Source: a candidate division WWE3 bacterium RIFCSPHIGHO2_01_FULL_40_23 (GTDB lineage: Bacteria; Patescibacteria; WWE3; UBA101185; 2-01-FULL-41-18). From it: 64,000 nucleotides of DNA. The stretch is from positions 1-64,000 of the forward strand of contig MEUZ01000001.1 of NCBI GenBank assembly GCA_001772615.1. Reading direction: 5' to 3'. Shown here one piece after another: positions 25,819 to 33,754 of the stretch; the first letter of the stretch is position 1, and the number at the start of each line of letters is the position of its first letter. The position numbers and the translations under genes are program-made. The notes below the pieces were generated by a model. It saw only the letters and a program-made list of their open reading frames with translations, ran no database searches and was not told the origin of the DNA.

Positions 25819-27018
25819 TTATTTGCTTTGGGCAAGTGTAGCAAGAAATTCCTCATTGCTTTTTGTTTTTCTCATTCTCTCTATTACAAGCTGTGTAGCT
25901 TCCCTCTCATCAAGAAGATCAACCATTCTTCTTAATCTATAAACCGCCTCAATAGTTTTCTTGTCATATAAGAGCTCCTCATGCCTTGTAGATGACTTTT
26001 TAATGTCAATGGCAGGGTATATCCTTCTTTCAGCAAGTGATCTGTCTAAATGAAGCTCCATATTTCCCGTGCCTTTAAACTCCTCGTAAATTAAGTCATC
26101 CATACGCGAGCCCGTATCAACAAGCGCGGTGGCAATAATAGTTAAACTCCCCGCATTCTCAAAGTTTCTTGCCGCACCGAAAAAGTGCTTAGGTGGGTAC
26201 AAAGCCACAGGATCAAAACCACCCGACAAAGTACGCCCCGAAGGAGGAACAGTCATGTTATACGCCCTCGCAAGCCTTGTTAAAGAATCCATCAGTATAA
26301 CAACATCTTTCCCCGCTTCCGAGAGCCTTTTAGCACGTTCAAGTACAATTTCGGCAGCTCTTGTTTGGGCATCGGCCGCTTCATCAAAATTACTGGCAAC
26401 AACCTCACCCTTAACGCTTCTTTGCATATCCGTAACCTCCTCGGGTCGCTCCCCTATTAAGGCGACCATCAAAACAACATTAGGATGGTTCGCAGTAATT
26501 CCATTTGCAATATCTTTTAAAAGCCACGTTTTCCCTGCTTTCGGAGGGGCAACAATCATAGCCCTCTGGCCTTTTCCGATAGGCGCTATGGCGTCAATAA
26601 GACGGGTTGAATTGATGTCTTTATCGGTTTCAAGTTTTAACCACTGGTTTGGGAAAACGGGCGTAAGTTTTTCAAATAAAGGTCTTTTCTTTGCGGTGTC
26701 GGGGTCCATGCCCTCAACCTTGTCCACTCTTAATAGGGATAGGTATCTTTCATTTTCTTTCGGGGGTCTTGCCATACCTTCAATAATATCCCCCATCCTT
26801 AAGGAAAATCTTCTGATTTGGGACTGGCTGATATAAACATCTCTTGGAAGGTTTTCCTTCACGTTTGAATCCTCCTGCCTTAAAACGCCGTAATCGGGAA
26901 GAATTTCAAGGACACCTTTTACCATGATAGTTTCACCGGTAAAGCCCTCAGCGGCAAAATCCGAGCCGTTCGCATTGGCTCCATTCTGGTAAGGCTGACT
27001 GTTTTGAGTCTGATACAT
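25819..27018 (-). CDS. rho: Transcription termination factor Rho
   Basis: A 399-residue hexameric RNA helicase. The N-terminal RNA-binding (OB) part spans residues ~25-105. Then follow the Walker A APPKAGKT (~155), Walker B region VVILMDSLTR (~241) and the Q/R-loop region with SGRTLSGGFD. It lacks long insertions and is slightly shorter than E. coli Rho. A TTGACA-17-TAAAGT promoter can be read upstream near 27140-27170. The genome thus has Rho-dependent termination besides many intrinsic terminators. Confidence 0.97.
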   Translation of the reverse strand: MYQTQNSQPYQNGANANGSDFAAEGFTGETIMVKGVLEILPDYGVLRQEDSNVKENLPRDVYISQSQIRRFSLRMGDIIEGMARPPKENERYLSLLRVDKVEGMDPDTAKKRPLFEKLTPVFPNQWLKLETDKDINSTRLIDAIAPIGKGQRAMIVAPPKAGKTWLLKDIANGITANHPNVVLMVALIGERPEEVTDMQRSVKGEVVASNFDEAADAQTRAAEIVLERAKRLSEAGKDVVILMDSLTRLARAYNMTVPPSGRTLSGGFDPVALYPPKHFFGAARNFENAGSLTIIATALVDTGSRMDDLIYEEFKGTGNMELHLDRSLAERRIYPAIDIKKSSTRHEELLYDKKTIEAVYRLRRMVDLLDEREATQLVIERMRKTKSNEEFLATLAQSK

Positions 27019-27195
27019 AAAAATTTAAGGGGATAAATCCAATTAGCCCAAATCAAATAATTTGATACGAAATTAAACTTTGCATGATGTCTTTGGGAAG
27101 ATTCTGGGTGAAGACTAAACTAATCTTCGCTTTAACTTTACCCTAATCAAAAATTGTTGTCAATTGAGAAATTGTTGAGCCTAGCAACAGCGTCA

Positions 27196-27243
27196 CCGTC
27201 ATTGCGAGGAGGCCGCCGCAGGCGAGCCACGAAGCAATCTCCT
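27196..27243. repeat. Dispersed palindromic element
   Basis: GTCATTGCGAGGAGG and CACGAAGCAATCTC flank a GC-rich inner inverted repeat; the same family as 28105, 28340, 28950 and the copy inside 23S at 61083. Confidence 0.75.
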
Positions 27244-27297
27244 TAAAAACAGTTAGGGCAGTGAATCTTCATTTGTAATCTATCCGATTCACTGCCC
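27244..27297 (-). terminator. Terminator of the large noncoding transcript
   Basis: Minus strand: GGGCAGTGAATC, loop, GATTCACTGCCC (12-bp perfect stem) then TAACTGTTTTTA. Confidence 0.75.
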
Positions 27298-28259
27298 TTG
27301 GGGTGGAGGTGGGATTTGCGGTGCCTGGGATGTCCTCGCTGGGCGAAGTATACCAGGTATCAAACACACAAACCCCACCTCGTCGTGTGAGAGCTGACCC
27401 TAAGAAAAAAAGGATCAACTCCCACAGGTGCGGTGCGATTAAAACTGGCCTCGAAGGTAGGTCAAATCGCACCCGCTCTGGACTCGCTCTGGCGGTTCTT
27501 TTTACACAGGTTGGGGGTTTACGCCCTTTTTCCCTGCGCAAGCTGGAAAAGGAATCCTACTTTCCTGCTTGAATGAAGAACACTCCGCCAAAGATCAACC
27601 CGGGCCTTCGCGTGTATCACCGGGTTGGTAACATCCCTGAATCCAAACTTCCTCGCGCATAGGAGGCTATTTTTAGCCCGCGATGAAGTTTCGCTGATTC
27701 CCGTGTCTGAAACCAGCAGGATTCAGGGTCCCTCCAGGATCAAGTCTGCATCCCACGTTGCAGATACTCTGGAAGGTCGTTAGTTTGGGCCAGTGCGGTC
27801 GGCGAGGGCAGAGAGCGCTAGGGAGCACTCGCACCTAGATTGCAGCCGCCAGTTGTTTAGCAAGGTCATTAGCCCAAAGACTAATAACGCCTTCGGGGGG
27901 CAAGGTGTGCCCGCTTGCGTCGGTTGCGGCGGCTGAAAGCACCGAAGCCGCGCCCGGCCCAGTTACATTCCAGCAGGCGGGGAAACGCATAGTTCCCATG
28001 TCGGGTGTGACGGCATCTCACAAGGAGAGCCCACACCGCACAGCCTGCTGAGCTGCTGCTGCCCTATCCTATCTGAGGGCACAGAAAGCCAAAAAAGCAT
28101 TTATCTTGTCATTGCGAGCGTTCGAACCAAGTTCGAATAGCAATCCCGACGGGATCGCTTCGTCATTCGCCTAAGGCGAATTCTTCGCGATGACACAAAG
28201 GTAAATACCTCACTTGCCTTCCTGCTAAATAGGCAGTAAAAAATCTGTTTCTAAGGGTA
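27256..28259 (-). ncRNA. Candidate ~1 kb structured noncoding RNA
   Basis: This kilobase has a promoter at one end and a terminator at the other but no credible gene; the frames in it are short and lack ribosome sites. It is full of helices, for example GCAGCCGCC (27840-27848) with GGCGGCTG (27928-27935), GTGCGATT/AATCGCAC around 27440-27475, and GGTGGGATTTG with CAAACCCCACC around 27310-27380. I looked for RNase P (GAGGAAAGTC, ACAGAA), tmRNA (TTTCGAC, CCTCCACCA end) and group II domain V signatures and did not find a convincing set. The 5' part, 28083-28259, includes dispersed palindromes. Confidence 0.5.
28105..28198. repeat. Dispersed palindromic element pair
   Basis: GTCATTGCGAGCGTTCGAA followed by TCGCTTCGTCATTCGCC and its complement; related to the other GTCATTGCGA elements. 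Confidence 0.7.
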
Positions 28260-28265
28260 ATTTGT

Positions 28266-28305
28266 AGCATATCGCATCCATTTACCCTTGTCAAGTTGCT
28301 ATAGG
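28266..28305 (-). promoter_or_regulatory. Promoter with upstream CCTATAG
   Basis: Minus strand: CCTATAG (28299-28305), TTGACA (28289-28294), 17-bp spacer, TATGCT (28266-28271). It points into the structured region. Confidence 0.75.
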
Positions 28306-28339
28306 TTAATACCAGCCAAAACCTTTTACTTTCTTTACG

Positions 28340-28475
28340 TGTCATTGCGAACGAAGTGAAGCAATATAAGGGGATTGCTTCGGGCTTGAGCCCTCGCAAT
28401 GACGTTGTAAGTCGTCATTCTGGCGAAAGCCAGAATCTACAATTCTAGATTCCTGCTTTCGCAGGAATGACATAG
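28340..28475. repeat. Two adjacent dispersed palindromic elements
   Basis: First a GTCATTGCGAACGAAGTGAA element ending in TCGCAATGAC, then GTCATTCTGGCGAAAGCC/AGAATC with a second GAATTCCTGC-like half. It lies upstream of the promoter of the large noncoding RNA. Confidence 0.7.
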
Positions 28476-28562
28476 TGAAGACCGGAATGAATAAAAAGCT
28501 TTGGTTGGCGGCGAATGTTTGGCTCTCAATGAGATTCCAAAATTCGCCGTCCGATCCTGTGA

Positions 28563-28793
28563 TTACGTAAACTTGTACCACAGGATGAGGATACCAGCTA
28601 AGGGGGTCAGAACGAGTACCCAAAGCTGGAGGGTGGTGCTGTAATCGCTACCAGGGGCTTGCCGGCATACAACTCCGGATGACGAGTTTGAAACTTTCCC
28701 GCTCATCCAGATTGTCCCTCCGACAATGATCGCCCCAAAGAGAACCGCTGCTAACACCCCATTAGCAGCAATTGACAAAAATTCAGCAATCAT
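28563..28793 (-). CDS. Small two-helix membrane protein
   Basis: A 76-residue protein; ATG 28793 is chosen because GGAGGATAAA lies directly before it, although an in-frame ATG exists 15 nt upstream. Two hydrophobic segments (residues ~8-28 and ~54-72) flank a polar Ser-rich loop with one cysteine. No family is recognised. It is surrounded by dispersed palindromes, and a hairpin with arms AACCTG/CAGGTT lies in its leader near 28895-28935. Confidence 0.6.
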   Translation of the reverse strand: MIAEFLSIAANGVLAAVLFGAIIVGGTIWMSGKVSNSSSGVVCRQAPGSDYSTTLQLWVLVLTPLAGILILWYKFT

Positions 28794-28949
28794 TTTATCC
28801 TCCATCATTCTTTTATGTACCGATTAATTTCCTTCCCTACCCGATCCCAAAGCGGCACGTCTTTCGAATCGGAAAGTAAATTAGACTTTCAGGAAGGCAG
28901 GTTAAAAGAAAACTTCTTCCAACCTGTCTTTCTAAAAGCATCATGTTTT

Positions 28950-29152
28950 CCCGTCATTGCGACCATGAAGTAGAGCGCAAGCTCTCACTTCACGGGAAGC
29001 AATCCCCTTAACAGATCGCTTCGTCACTACGTTCCTCGCGATGACGCGTCAATGTCATTGTGATCGCGAGGCAAAACCGAAGCGGGAAGCAATCTCGTCA
29101 TTCCGGGCTTGACCCGGAATCTACAGATGCCGGATCGGGTCCGGCATGACAC
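28950..29152. repeat. Cluster of dispersed palindromic elements
   Basis: At least three units: GTCATTGCGACC...GGAAGCAATCCC, a GTCATTGTGATCGCGAGG unit, and GTCATTCCGGGCTTGACC followed by CGGAATC with a GCCGGATCGGGTCCGGC core. Confidence 0.7.
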
Positions 29153-29202
29153 ATACCTTGAAATCCGTCTGTTTAAAATTTCTACTCCCTTAGAGTAAAA
29201 CC

Positions 29203-29252
29203 CTTAAACAAACGGCTGATGAATGCAAACTTTCGTTCACTCTCATCAGCCG
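29203..29252 (-). terminator. Terminator after the 29.3-30.1 kb gene
   Basis: Minus strand: CGGCTGATGA, loop, TCATCAGCCG then TTTGTTTAAG. Confidence 0.75.
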
Positions 29253-29268
29253 GACAAAGCAGGTAGAA

Positions 29269-30116
29269 TTAGTGGCCCTTCTTCCCCTTCCCTGCGCCGC
29301 GTGCCTTATTGCGAAAGTCACGATCATCGGCGGCGCGGGCGGCCTTGGCTTTGGCGATCTCAGCGGCTGTCTTTCCGGATTTTTCGACAGCGGAAAAGCC
29401 ATCATCGCGACCGCGGAAAAACCTGACATGGGAGTTGGCTATACCCACAGCCTTGCCCATAATGGCTGTAGCTTCCAGGTAGCTCCCATTGCGGTTACCG
29501 TCCTTAGGTTCAAGTTTGGACAAGGCCTCTTCCTTCATTGCAAACGCTTCCTCCGGGAGGTTCGTCTTAAAGCGGCCGGCTTCGCCAATCAAACTCTGGA
29601 AGCGTTTCACCATTGGCCCGAGGGCTTCATGGGCAAGTTCCTCAATAACTTTGTTACCCAACACTTTCGCCAGGTCATATTGCCGAGCTTTGAAAGCTTC
29701 CACGACCACGGCAAAAAGCCGCTCAACCATCTTCAAAGCGACACCACGTGTGGCAACCCAACCCGCCAACTTTTCAGCACGGCGTTTCTGGGCGTCAAGA
29801 ATGTAACGAGCTTTGGCCCGGTCCCAGGAAAACTGGGCTTGGACCTTAGCGGTTTGATACAGTTTGCACTGATACCCGCAGAAATGGCTATGGACTACGA
29901 CGCGCACCTGCCTCTCACCAACCATTTCGAAACGGTCCGTGGGAAAAACGCAACCTTTACCGTCACTTTGCGGCACGTCGTTGCACCGCAGAAACAACGG
30001 TAAACTTCCCCGTCACTGGACCAACTCCCCTTCTCTGGAAGCGAAACCTTCGCAGGTCCCGCCACCAGAACCGTAGTTGGCAAAGCCGCCACGGCCGTAC
30101 TGGTAATGGTGTCCAT
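29269..30116 (-). pseudogene. Probable single gene split by a frameshift (basic, Cys-containing protein)
   Basis: The only good start is ATG 30116 behind AGGAGAAAAAAG, but that frame stops at 29895 after 73 residues. A second frame, opened by a stop near 30012 and offering only a TTG start without ribosome site, continues for about 242 residues to 29269. Together they make a ~280-residue protein: a Val/Ala-rich N-terminus, a Cys/His cluster (HSHFCGYQC), a helical middle and a Lys/Ala/Gly-rich basic tail (KARGAGKGKKGH). The overlap (29895-30012) contains a GTTTTTCCC run. It could be a sequencing error, a decayed gene or programmed frameshifting. No family is recognised. The opposite strand is also open here but looks like a shadow. 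Confidence 0.5.
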
Positions 30117-30167
30117 CTTTTTTCTCCTATTGAAAGGACTTACTTAAATTAGCCTCCGCAAGGCGCG

Positions 30168-30246
30168 GAAAGCTATCCGAACCAGAACACAAATTTGTGC
30201 AACTCACCTCAACTAGCAATTTCGCATTCTGATTCGGACAGCTTTC
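30168..30246 (-). promoter_or_regulatory. Long stem-loop in the leader of the 30.1 kb gene
   Basis: Arms 30168-30187 and 30227-30246 are complementary over 20 nt with two G-U-type mismatches; the loop contains the palindrome CACAAATTTGTG. It lies 50-130 nt before the start codon. Confidence 0.55.
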
Positions 30247-30301
30247 ACAAGAAGTTAATTTTCAAGATCACAGGTTTTTATTTTTAAAGACGATTTGAGA
30301 A

Positions 30302-30353
30302 TAAAAAACTGAAGGGGAGAAAACTTATCTATGATGAATAAGTCAAACTCCCC
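30302..30353 (-). terminator. Terminator-like hairpin
   Basis: Minus strand: GGGGAG, ACTTAT, loop, ATAAGT, CTCCCC, then TTCAGTTTTTT. It would end the transcript that carries the 54-aa Cys protein gene. The 30354-30700 stretch before it has a few hairpins and no supported gene. Confidence 0.65.
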
Positions 30354-30713
30354 ATCCTGAAACTCTTTGGCCCGCAATAGCCTTGAGTCCGTTTTTAGAA
30401 GATCGCCCATCCTCTTAAACGTAACGGTTCAGGTTGCCGACTGATCTATTCCCACTTAGCTTGCCGATGGCTAAGCTGATCAGATTGGGTTGGCATCTTT
30501 TTAACTCTTTGAAAAGAGCTTCACCTCCACCTGTTTATTTCCAGGCTTTTAGGGCGAAGTCAGGAATAGGCTTACAGACAATGGTAAGCCACTGACCTTC
30601 AGATGCCATGGGAGGAATGCGCGCGCTTTAACGGATCATTTCTTCTCCTTTCCCGGGGCTGCCTCATGGACAGAACTTAATCCCGGACTAAAGGCGCGCT
30701 GGGCACCCGAAAA

Positions 30714-30878
30714 TCAGTCGCGACTATCGCAGACACAGTCCGCCTTCAGATGAAGGCAGTCTGGGCAAAAGGCCGCACTCGGGTCCGCAGGGGGAAGCTC
30801 AACCTGAACAATTTGACCGTCACGGATGGCCGTGACTGTCGTCTTACTCCCCTGCTTGTTTGAATTATTATTAGCCAT
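30714..30878 (-). CDS. Small four-cysteine protein (54 aa)
   Basis: A short frame from ATG 30878 to TGA, with the strong ribosome site GGAGGAAAG directly upstream. The product begins MANNNSNKQGSK, continues through a small basic-hydrophobic domain and ends with FCPDCLHLKADCVC, i.e. two close Cys pairs able to hold one zinc ion. No family is recognised; the compact Cys ending resembles small zinc-knuckle proteins. It lies behind a ~340-nt leader with an internal terminator. Confidence 0.7.
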   Translation of the reverse strand: MANNNSNKQGSKTTVTAIRDGQIVQVELPPADPSAAFCPDCLHLKADCVCDSRD

Positions 30879-30949
30879 CTTTCCTCCCTCCCGAGAAAGA
30901 GGAGTCGGGGGTTAAAGTTCAGAACTCCCGGCCCATACATAATTCCAAT

Positions 30950-31008
30950 TAAAAAACCAGGTTTTAGAGAGAATCGCTGGGTAAATTACAATTCATTCCA
31001 AAACCTGG
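30950..31008 (-). terminator. Terminator inside the leader of the 54-aa gene
   Basis: Minus strand: CCAGGTTTT (31000-31008), a 34-nt loop, AAAACCTGG, then TTTTTT. A competing GAGAGAA/TTCTCTC pairing spans the same region, so this may be an attenuator rather than the end of a transcript. Confidence 0.65.
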
Positions 31009-31044
31009 TCTTTTCTCTCTCCTAGAAATCATCAAACATTTACG

Positions 31045-31195
31045 TCTCATGTCATCCTGAACTGACTTTATGTCATGCCGGATTGGATCCTTGTCATCCT
31101 GAACTTGATTCAGGACCCCTGCATCCGCAGGGACAGGTCTAATCCTAGATTCTGACTTTCGTCAGAATGACAAAGTTCTTAGGCGCCAGAATGAC
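31045..31195. repeat. Cluster of dispersed palindromic elements
   Basis: Four units in a row, among them ATCCTGAACTTGATTCAGGA, TGCATCCGCAGGGAC and GATTCTGACTTTCGTCAGAA. Confidence 0.7.
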
Positions 31196-31224
31196 GATAA
31201 ACAACCGCCTTCAACTACAGGATT

Positions 31225-31264
31225 ACTATATCATAACTATAGGTTAATGTCAACCTGCTATAGG
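31225..31264 (-). promoter_or_regulatory. Promoter with two CCTATAG motifs
   Basis: Minus strand: CCTATAG (31258-31264), TTGACA (31248-31253), CCTATAG in the spacer (31237-31243), TATAGT (31225-31230); spacer 17 bp. Confidence 0.8.
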
Positions 31265-31467
31265 CTAACACAAGCTACACCCGCCCGAGAGTGAATTAAG
31301 AGATTCCCGCTTTTCCGCCAAAGGCGGACAGGTGCGGGGAATACACCCCCACGGAGCAAGCTCCGTAGATGTCCGCTCATTTATGACAATGGTTGGTAGA
31401 AGGCGGTCAAGCGCGGGGGTGAGAGGGACGATCGAAAGGCCTAATGACGTAAAGATAATGGCCTAAA

Positions 31468-32160
31468 TTATTCGCCCAAGAAACGGAGTATTAAATCAGG
31501 GGAGACGGAGTTAATGATCTCCGGGGAAAGAGCCCCCTCCTCTAGTGCGAGGTACGAATACCAATCTGCAACATGATCCCGCAAAGCCTCAAGCAGTAAA
31601 CGCTCGGCCGCCTCCTTGTTTCGCAGCTGATCCCTCGTTTCTTCATTTCTTACAACCATATTCGTAGGCTTATGCGTAACTCTTACTGATGAGGCAACTT
31701 TATTAACGTTCTGCCCTCCGGCCTTAGTATGGGATCTTATAAAATCAAAGCGGCAGTCAGACTCAAGGTTCACAGCTACCTTCTTATTTTCAAGGCAGTT
31801 TCTAACCCAACTACAGTATCCCTCAAAAAACCTGTTTTCCTCCTCCGCGTTTTTAAAACGTGGGAAGCTCTGTAAAACACCCATAATCCTTCCCTGCGCT
31901 TCCTCTTTTCTTTTTTCCTTGGAAAACGAAACGGATATCTCAAAAGCTTTTGCCGAAGTTTTACTCCCCTTAGCCCTTTCCTTTCCTCCTTTGCCGCCAC
32001 CCTTCCCTCCCCTTTCAGGGTTCACATGTTCAAAATCTTCATATGCTTCCCACAGCTCCTTTTTTTCTTCTTTGACTTCACCGGAATTTTCAACCGGTTT
32101 ATCGCCATCCCCACCACCATTAATCAACGCATCATCCGTCGTTTCAAACCTATTGCTCAT
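31468..32160 (-). CDS. GGQ-motif peptidyl-tRNA hydrolase-like protein (release-factor domain)
   Basis: A 230-residue protein. Residues ~135-200 match the class I release factor catalytic domain: FIRSHTKAGGQNVNKV with the GGQ tripeptide near 150, then SSVRVTHKPT. The anticodon-like domains of RF1/RF2 are absent, so it would act like ArfB-type ribosome rescue factors. Unlike ArfB, the GGQ is preceded by a ~90-residue acidic then Gly/Lys-rich region (GGKGGGKGGKERAKG) and followed by a helical extension. It has no clear operon partners. Family placement is firm; the rescue role is inferred. Confidence 0.85.
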   Translation of the reverse strand: MSNRFETTDDALINGGGDGDKPVENSGEVKEEKKELWEAYEDFEHVNPERGGKGGGKGGKERAKGSKTSAKAFEISVSFSKEKRKEEAQGRIMGVLQSFPRFKNAEEENRFFEGYCSWVRNCLENKKVAVNLESDCRFDFIRSHTKAGGQNVNKVASSVRVTHKPTNMVVRNEETRDQLRNKEAAERLLLEALRDHVADWYSYLALEEGALSPEIINSVSPDLILRFLGE

Positions 32161-32194
32161 ATTGAAACTTTACCAGAATTTCCGGTTTATGAGA

Positions 32195-32249
32195 AAGAAA
32201 AAGCCCCTCCTCTACTCGCATAGTCACACGCGAAGTAAAGCAAGGGGCT
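32195..32249 (-). terminator. Terminator of the 86-aa gene
   Basis: Minus strand: AGCCCCTTGC with an inner CTTTACT/AGTAGAG stem, closing AGGGGCT, then TTTTTC. Confidence 0.75.
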
Positions 32250-32258
32250 AGCCGAGTG

Positions 32259-32519
32259 CTAGGCTACACCGGCAAAAGGTCTCCATGCTTCAATGCTAAA
32301 TTGACGAAGAACGGGATGGGCTTTAAGCACATTAAGAAACTCCTCCGGGGAGTTTAGGATGTCTTGAAGCTGCCATCCTTGAGTCGCGAATTGCTGTGGA
32401 ATCTGATCAGAATTGGTTACCTCAACACTAACCTGGATCGATCCATATCCGCCATAGTAAATTGCAACCCAGCGGTACATACCCTTCGCCATCTTCACAC
32501 AGAAGACACCTGAAAACAT
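32259..32519 (-). CDS. Small protein, paralogue of the 89-aa neighbour
   Basis: An 86-residue protein starting at ATG 32519 behind GGAGGAG. The C-terminal part EEFLNVLKAHPVL followed by F and W residues resembles PEFLEMAGKHPVLSSVNW in the gene at 32713-32982, so the two are distant paralogues. The N-terminal half is beta-like and aromatic. No family is recognised. A tRNA-like gene lies between the two. Confidence 0.65.
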   Translation of the reverse strand: MFSGVFCVKMAKGMYRWVAIYYGGYGSIQVSVEVTNSDQIPQQFATQGWQLQDILNSPEEFLNVLKAHPVLRQFSIEAWRPFAGVA

Positions 32520-32619
32520 GACACACTCCTCCAATTCAGTTTAGGATTTTGAAGACTTCAGCGGGGAAACAAGTTATGATTATAGGAAAATATTTTTAAA
32601 GATGCAAGCGCAAAAAGAG

Positions 32620-32694
32620 CGCCCCCGGGAGGATTTGAACCATCCACTTCATCCGTTAACCGCGGATTGCTCTATGCCTTTAAGCTACGGGGGC
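32620..32694 (-). tRNA. Degenerate tRNA-Asn(GTT)-like gene
   Basis: Acceptor GCCCCCG/CGGGGGC and anticodon stem ATCCG/CGGAT are intact; the loop CGGTTAA puts GTT at 34-36. Against a normal tRNA: position 33 is G instead of U, the T-stem GATGG/CCTCC has two mismatches, and no CCA is encoded, while the three tRNA-Ala genes here encode it. It is either a pseudogene or a tRNA-like RNA. Confidence 0.55.
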
Positions 32695-32712
32695 GATTGC
32701 AAGTTGGACCTC

Positions 32713-32982
32713 CTAGTGGAGGGTGGAGCCAAAAACCTCGCTCCAATTAACACTGGAAAGAACCGGATGCTTACCAGCCATTTCAAGAAACTCGGGAATA
32801 GTATAATCCTTATCTGAAGGACGAAAATCAAGCTCTTGGCCCGAGAGCGCAGCCTCCAGTGAAACACCCAGTACAGTAAAGAAACTGCCTCCCACCCTAT
32901 ACTTCCCACCATTCCAGTCGGTTACACCTACCCATTTGACCCCATCTCCAACTCTCACGCGAAATGCCTGGATAACTGGCAT
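32713..32982 (-). CDS. Small protein, paralogue of the 86-aa neighbour
   Basis: An 89-residue protein from ATG 32982 with AAAGGAGA 7 nt upstream. A beta-rich first half (FRVRVGDGVKWVGVTDW) is followed by an acidic helix and PEFLEMAGKHPVL, a motif shared with the gene downstream. No membrane segment. The function is unknown. The pair may have arisen by duplication around the tRNA-like gene. Confidence 0.65.
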   Translation of the reverse strand: MPVIQAFRVRVGDGVKWVGVTDWNGGKYRVGGSFFTVLGVSLEAALSGQELDFRPSDKDYTIPEFLEMAGKHPVLSSVNWSEVFGSTLH

Positions 32983-33065
32983 TGAGCGTCTCCTTTCTGT
33001 GTTATGAGGATTTTACCATTAAAAATCTGTAGGGAGAAATCTACCTAAACCTGATAAAATCTAAA

Positions 33066-33494
33066 TCAAGCTGATAACTGGTGCTGCATTTGCCCAAGGA
33101 AACTTTCAAAAATCTTTTTCTGTGCATATTGCCCACCTTTGTCAGCCTCTTCAACATCCCTAGCGTCAAAGGCTAAGAGGTATATCTTTTCACCTGTTCT
33201 TCTTTCAAAATCACGAGCCATCCTTAACTTTTTTTCAACAACTTCAGACCCACCAACAGTAACATCTATTCTTAACAAGTCCTCTTTTTGCGGATCCCAG
33301 ATCCAAAAGTCTGTATGTTCATCCTCATCAGAAGCATCTCCTTTTGCAATGCTCAAGTATCTACGATCAATGTAATCTTTATTGGAAGCAACAGCAAAGC
33401 CGCCGGATCGTGCAAGCACATTAAAAACAACCTCCTGCGCTATCTTTCCATATTCTTCTGAACCCGGATTTTCATCACTTGGAAACAAAGACAT
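33066..33494 (-). CDS. Unknown protein with a possible nuclease-like core
   Basis: About 142 residues from ATG 33494; a TTG 21 nt upstream is the alternative. No Shine-Dalgarno is visible and the upstream is very AT-rich (AATAATATTATTTAT), so it may be leaderless. The middle reads DFWIWDPQKEDLLRIDVTVG followed by KK, loosely resembling the D...DxT/K arrangement of PD-(D/E)XK enzymes; this is weak. There is an Arg/Asp-rich helical part and a Gln-rich tail. Apart from dispersed palindromes I see no gene in 33500-33920. Confidence 0.55.
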   Translation of the reverse strand: MSLFPSDENPGSEEYGKIAQEVVFNVLARSGGFAVASNKDYIDRRYLSIAKGDASDEDEHTDFWIWDPQKEDLLRIDVTVGGSEVVEKKLRMARDFERRTGEKIYLLAFDARDVEEADKGGQYAQKKIFESFLGQMQHQLSA

Positions 33495-33754
33495 ATAAAT
33501 AATATTATTATCCAAGTAGAGATGAAAAGCAAAAAATTAAGTGGATTTAAAATCGGGAGATAGACACTGCCCCCATCTACCTCCCAATTCAAATCCTATA
33601 CAAGATTTTTTGAAATGTCAATGTTTGACGCTTAAAGTATTGACAATATAAATAACCATGATGGTTAAACACTTAGTTCAGAATGGAAACATCTGATATA
33701 TGTATGAGGACATTCACTACTCATTATTCACGTGGTAGTAAAGATTGACAGTGA

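Noticed and set aside
26129..26836. Plus-strand open frame inside rho
   Set aside because: Pure shadow of a highly conserved gene.
27303..27572. Short open frames within the structured kilobase
   Set aside because: No ribosome sites; they run across strong helices on both strands.
27256..28259. Assignment of the large RNA as RNase P RNA or tmRNA
   Set aside because: Isolated look-alikes (GGAAAGT, CACAGAA, CCACCTCCACC) occur, but not in the required order or pairing context.
29272..30003. Plus-strand open frame opposite the frameshifted gene
   Set aside because: It lacks a ribosome site, and the minus-strand frame has a basic, protein-like tail followed by a terminator.
30255..30410. A 51-codon minus-strand frame (starts MGDLLKTDSRLL)
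   Set aside because: It looks protein-like and has AAGAGG upstream, but it contains the perfect terminator hairpin at 30302-30353, which is better explained as the end of the preceding transcript.
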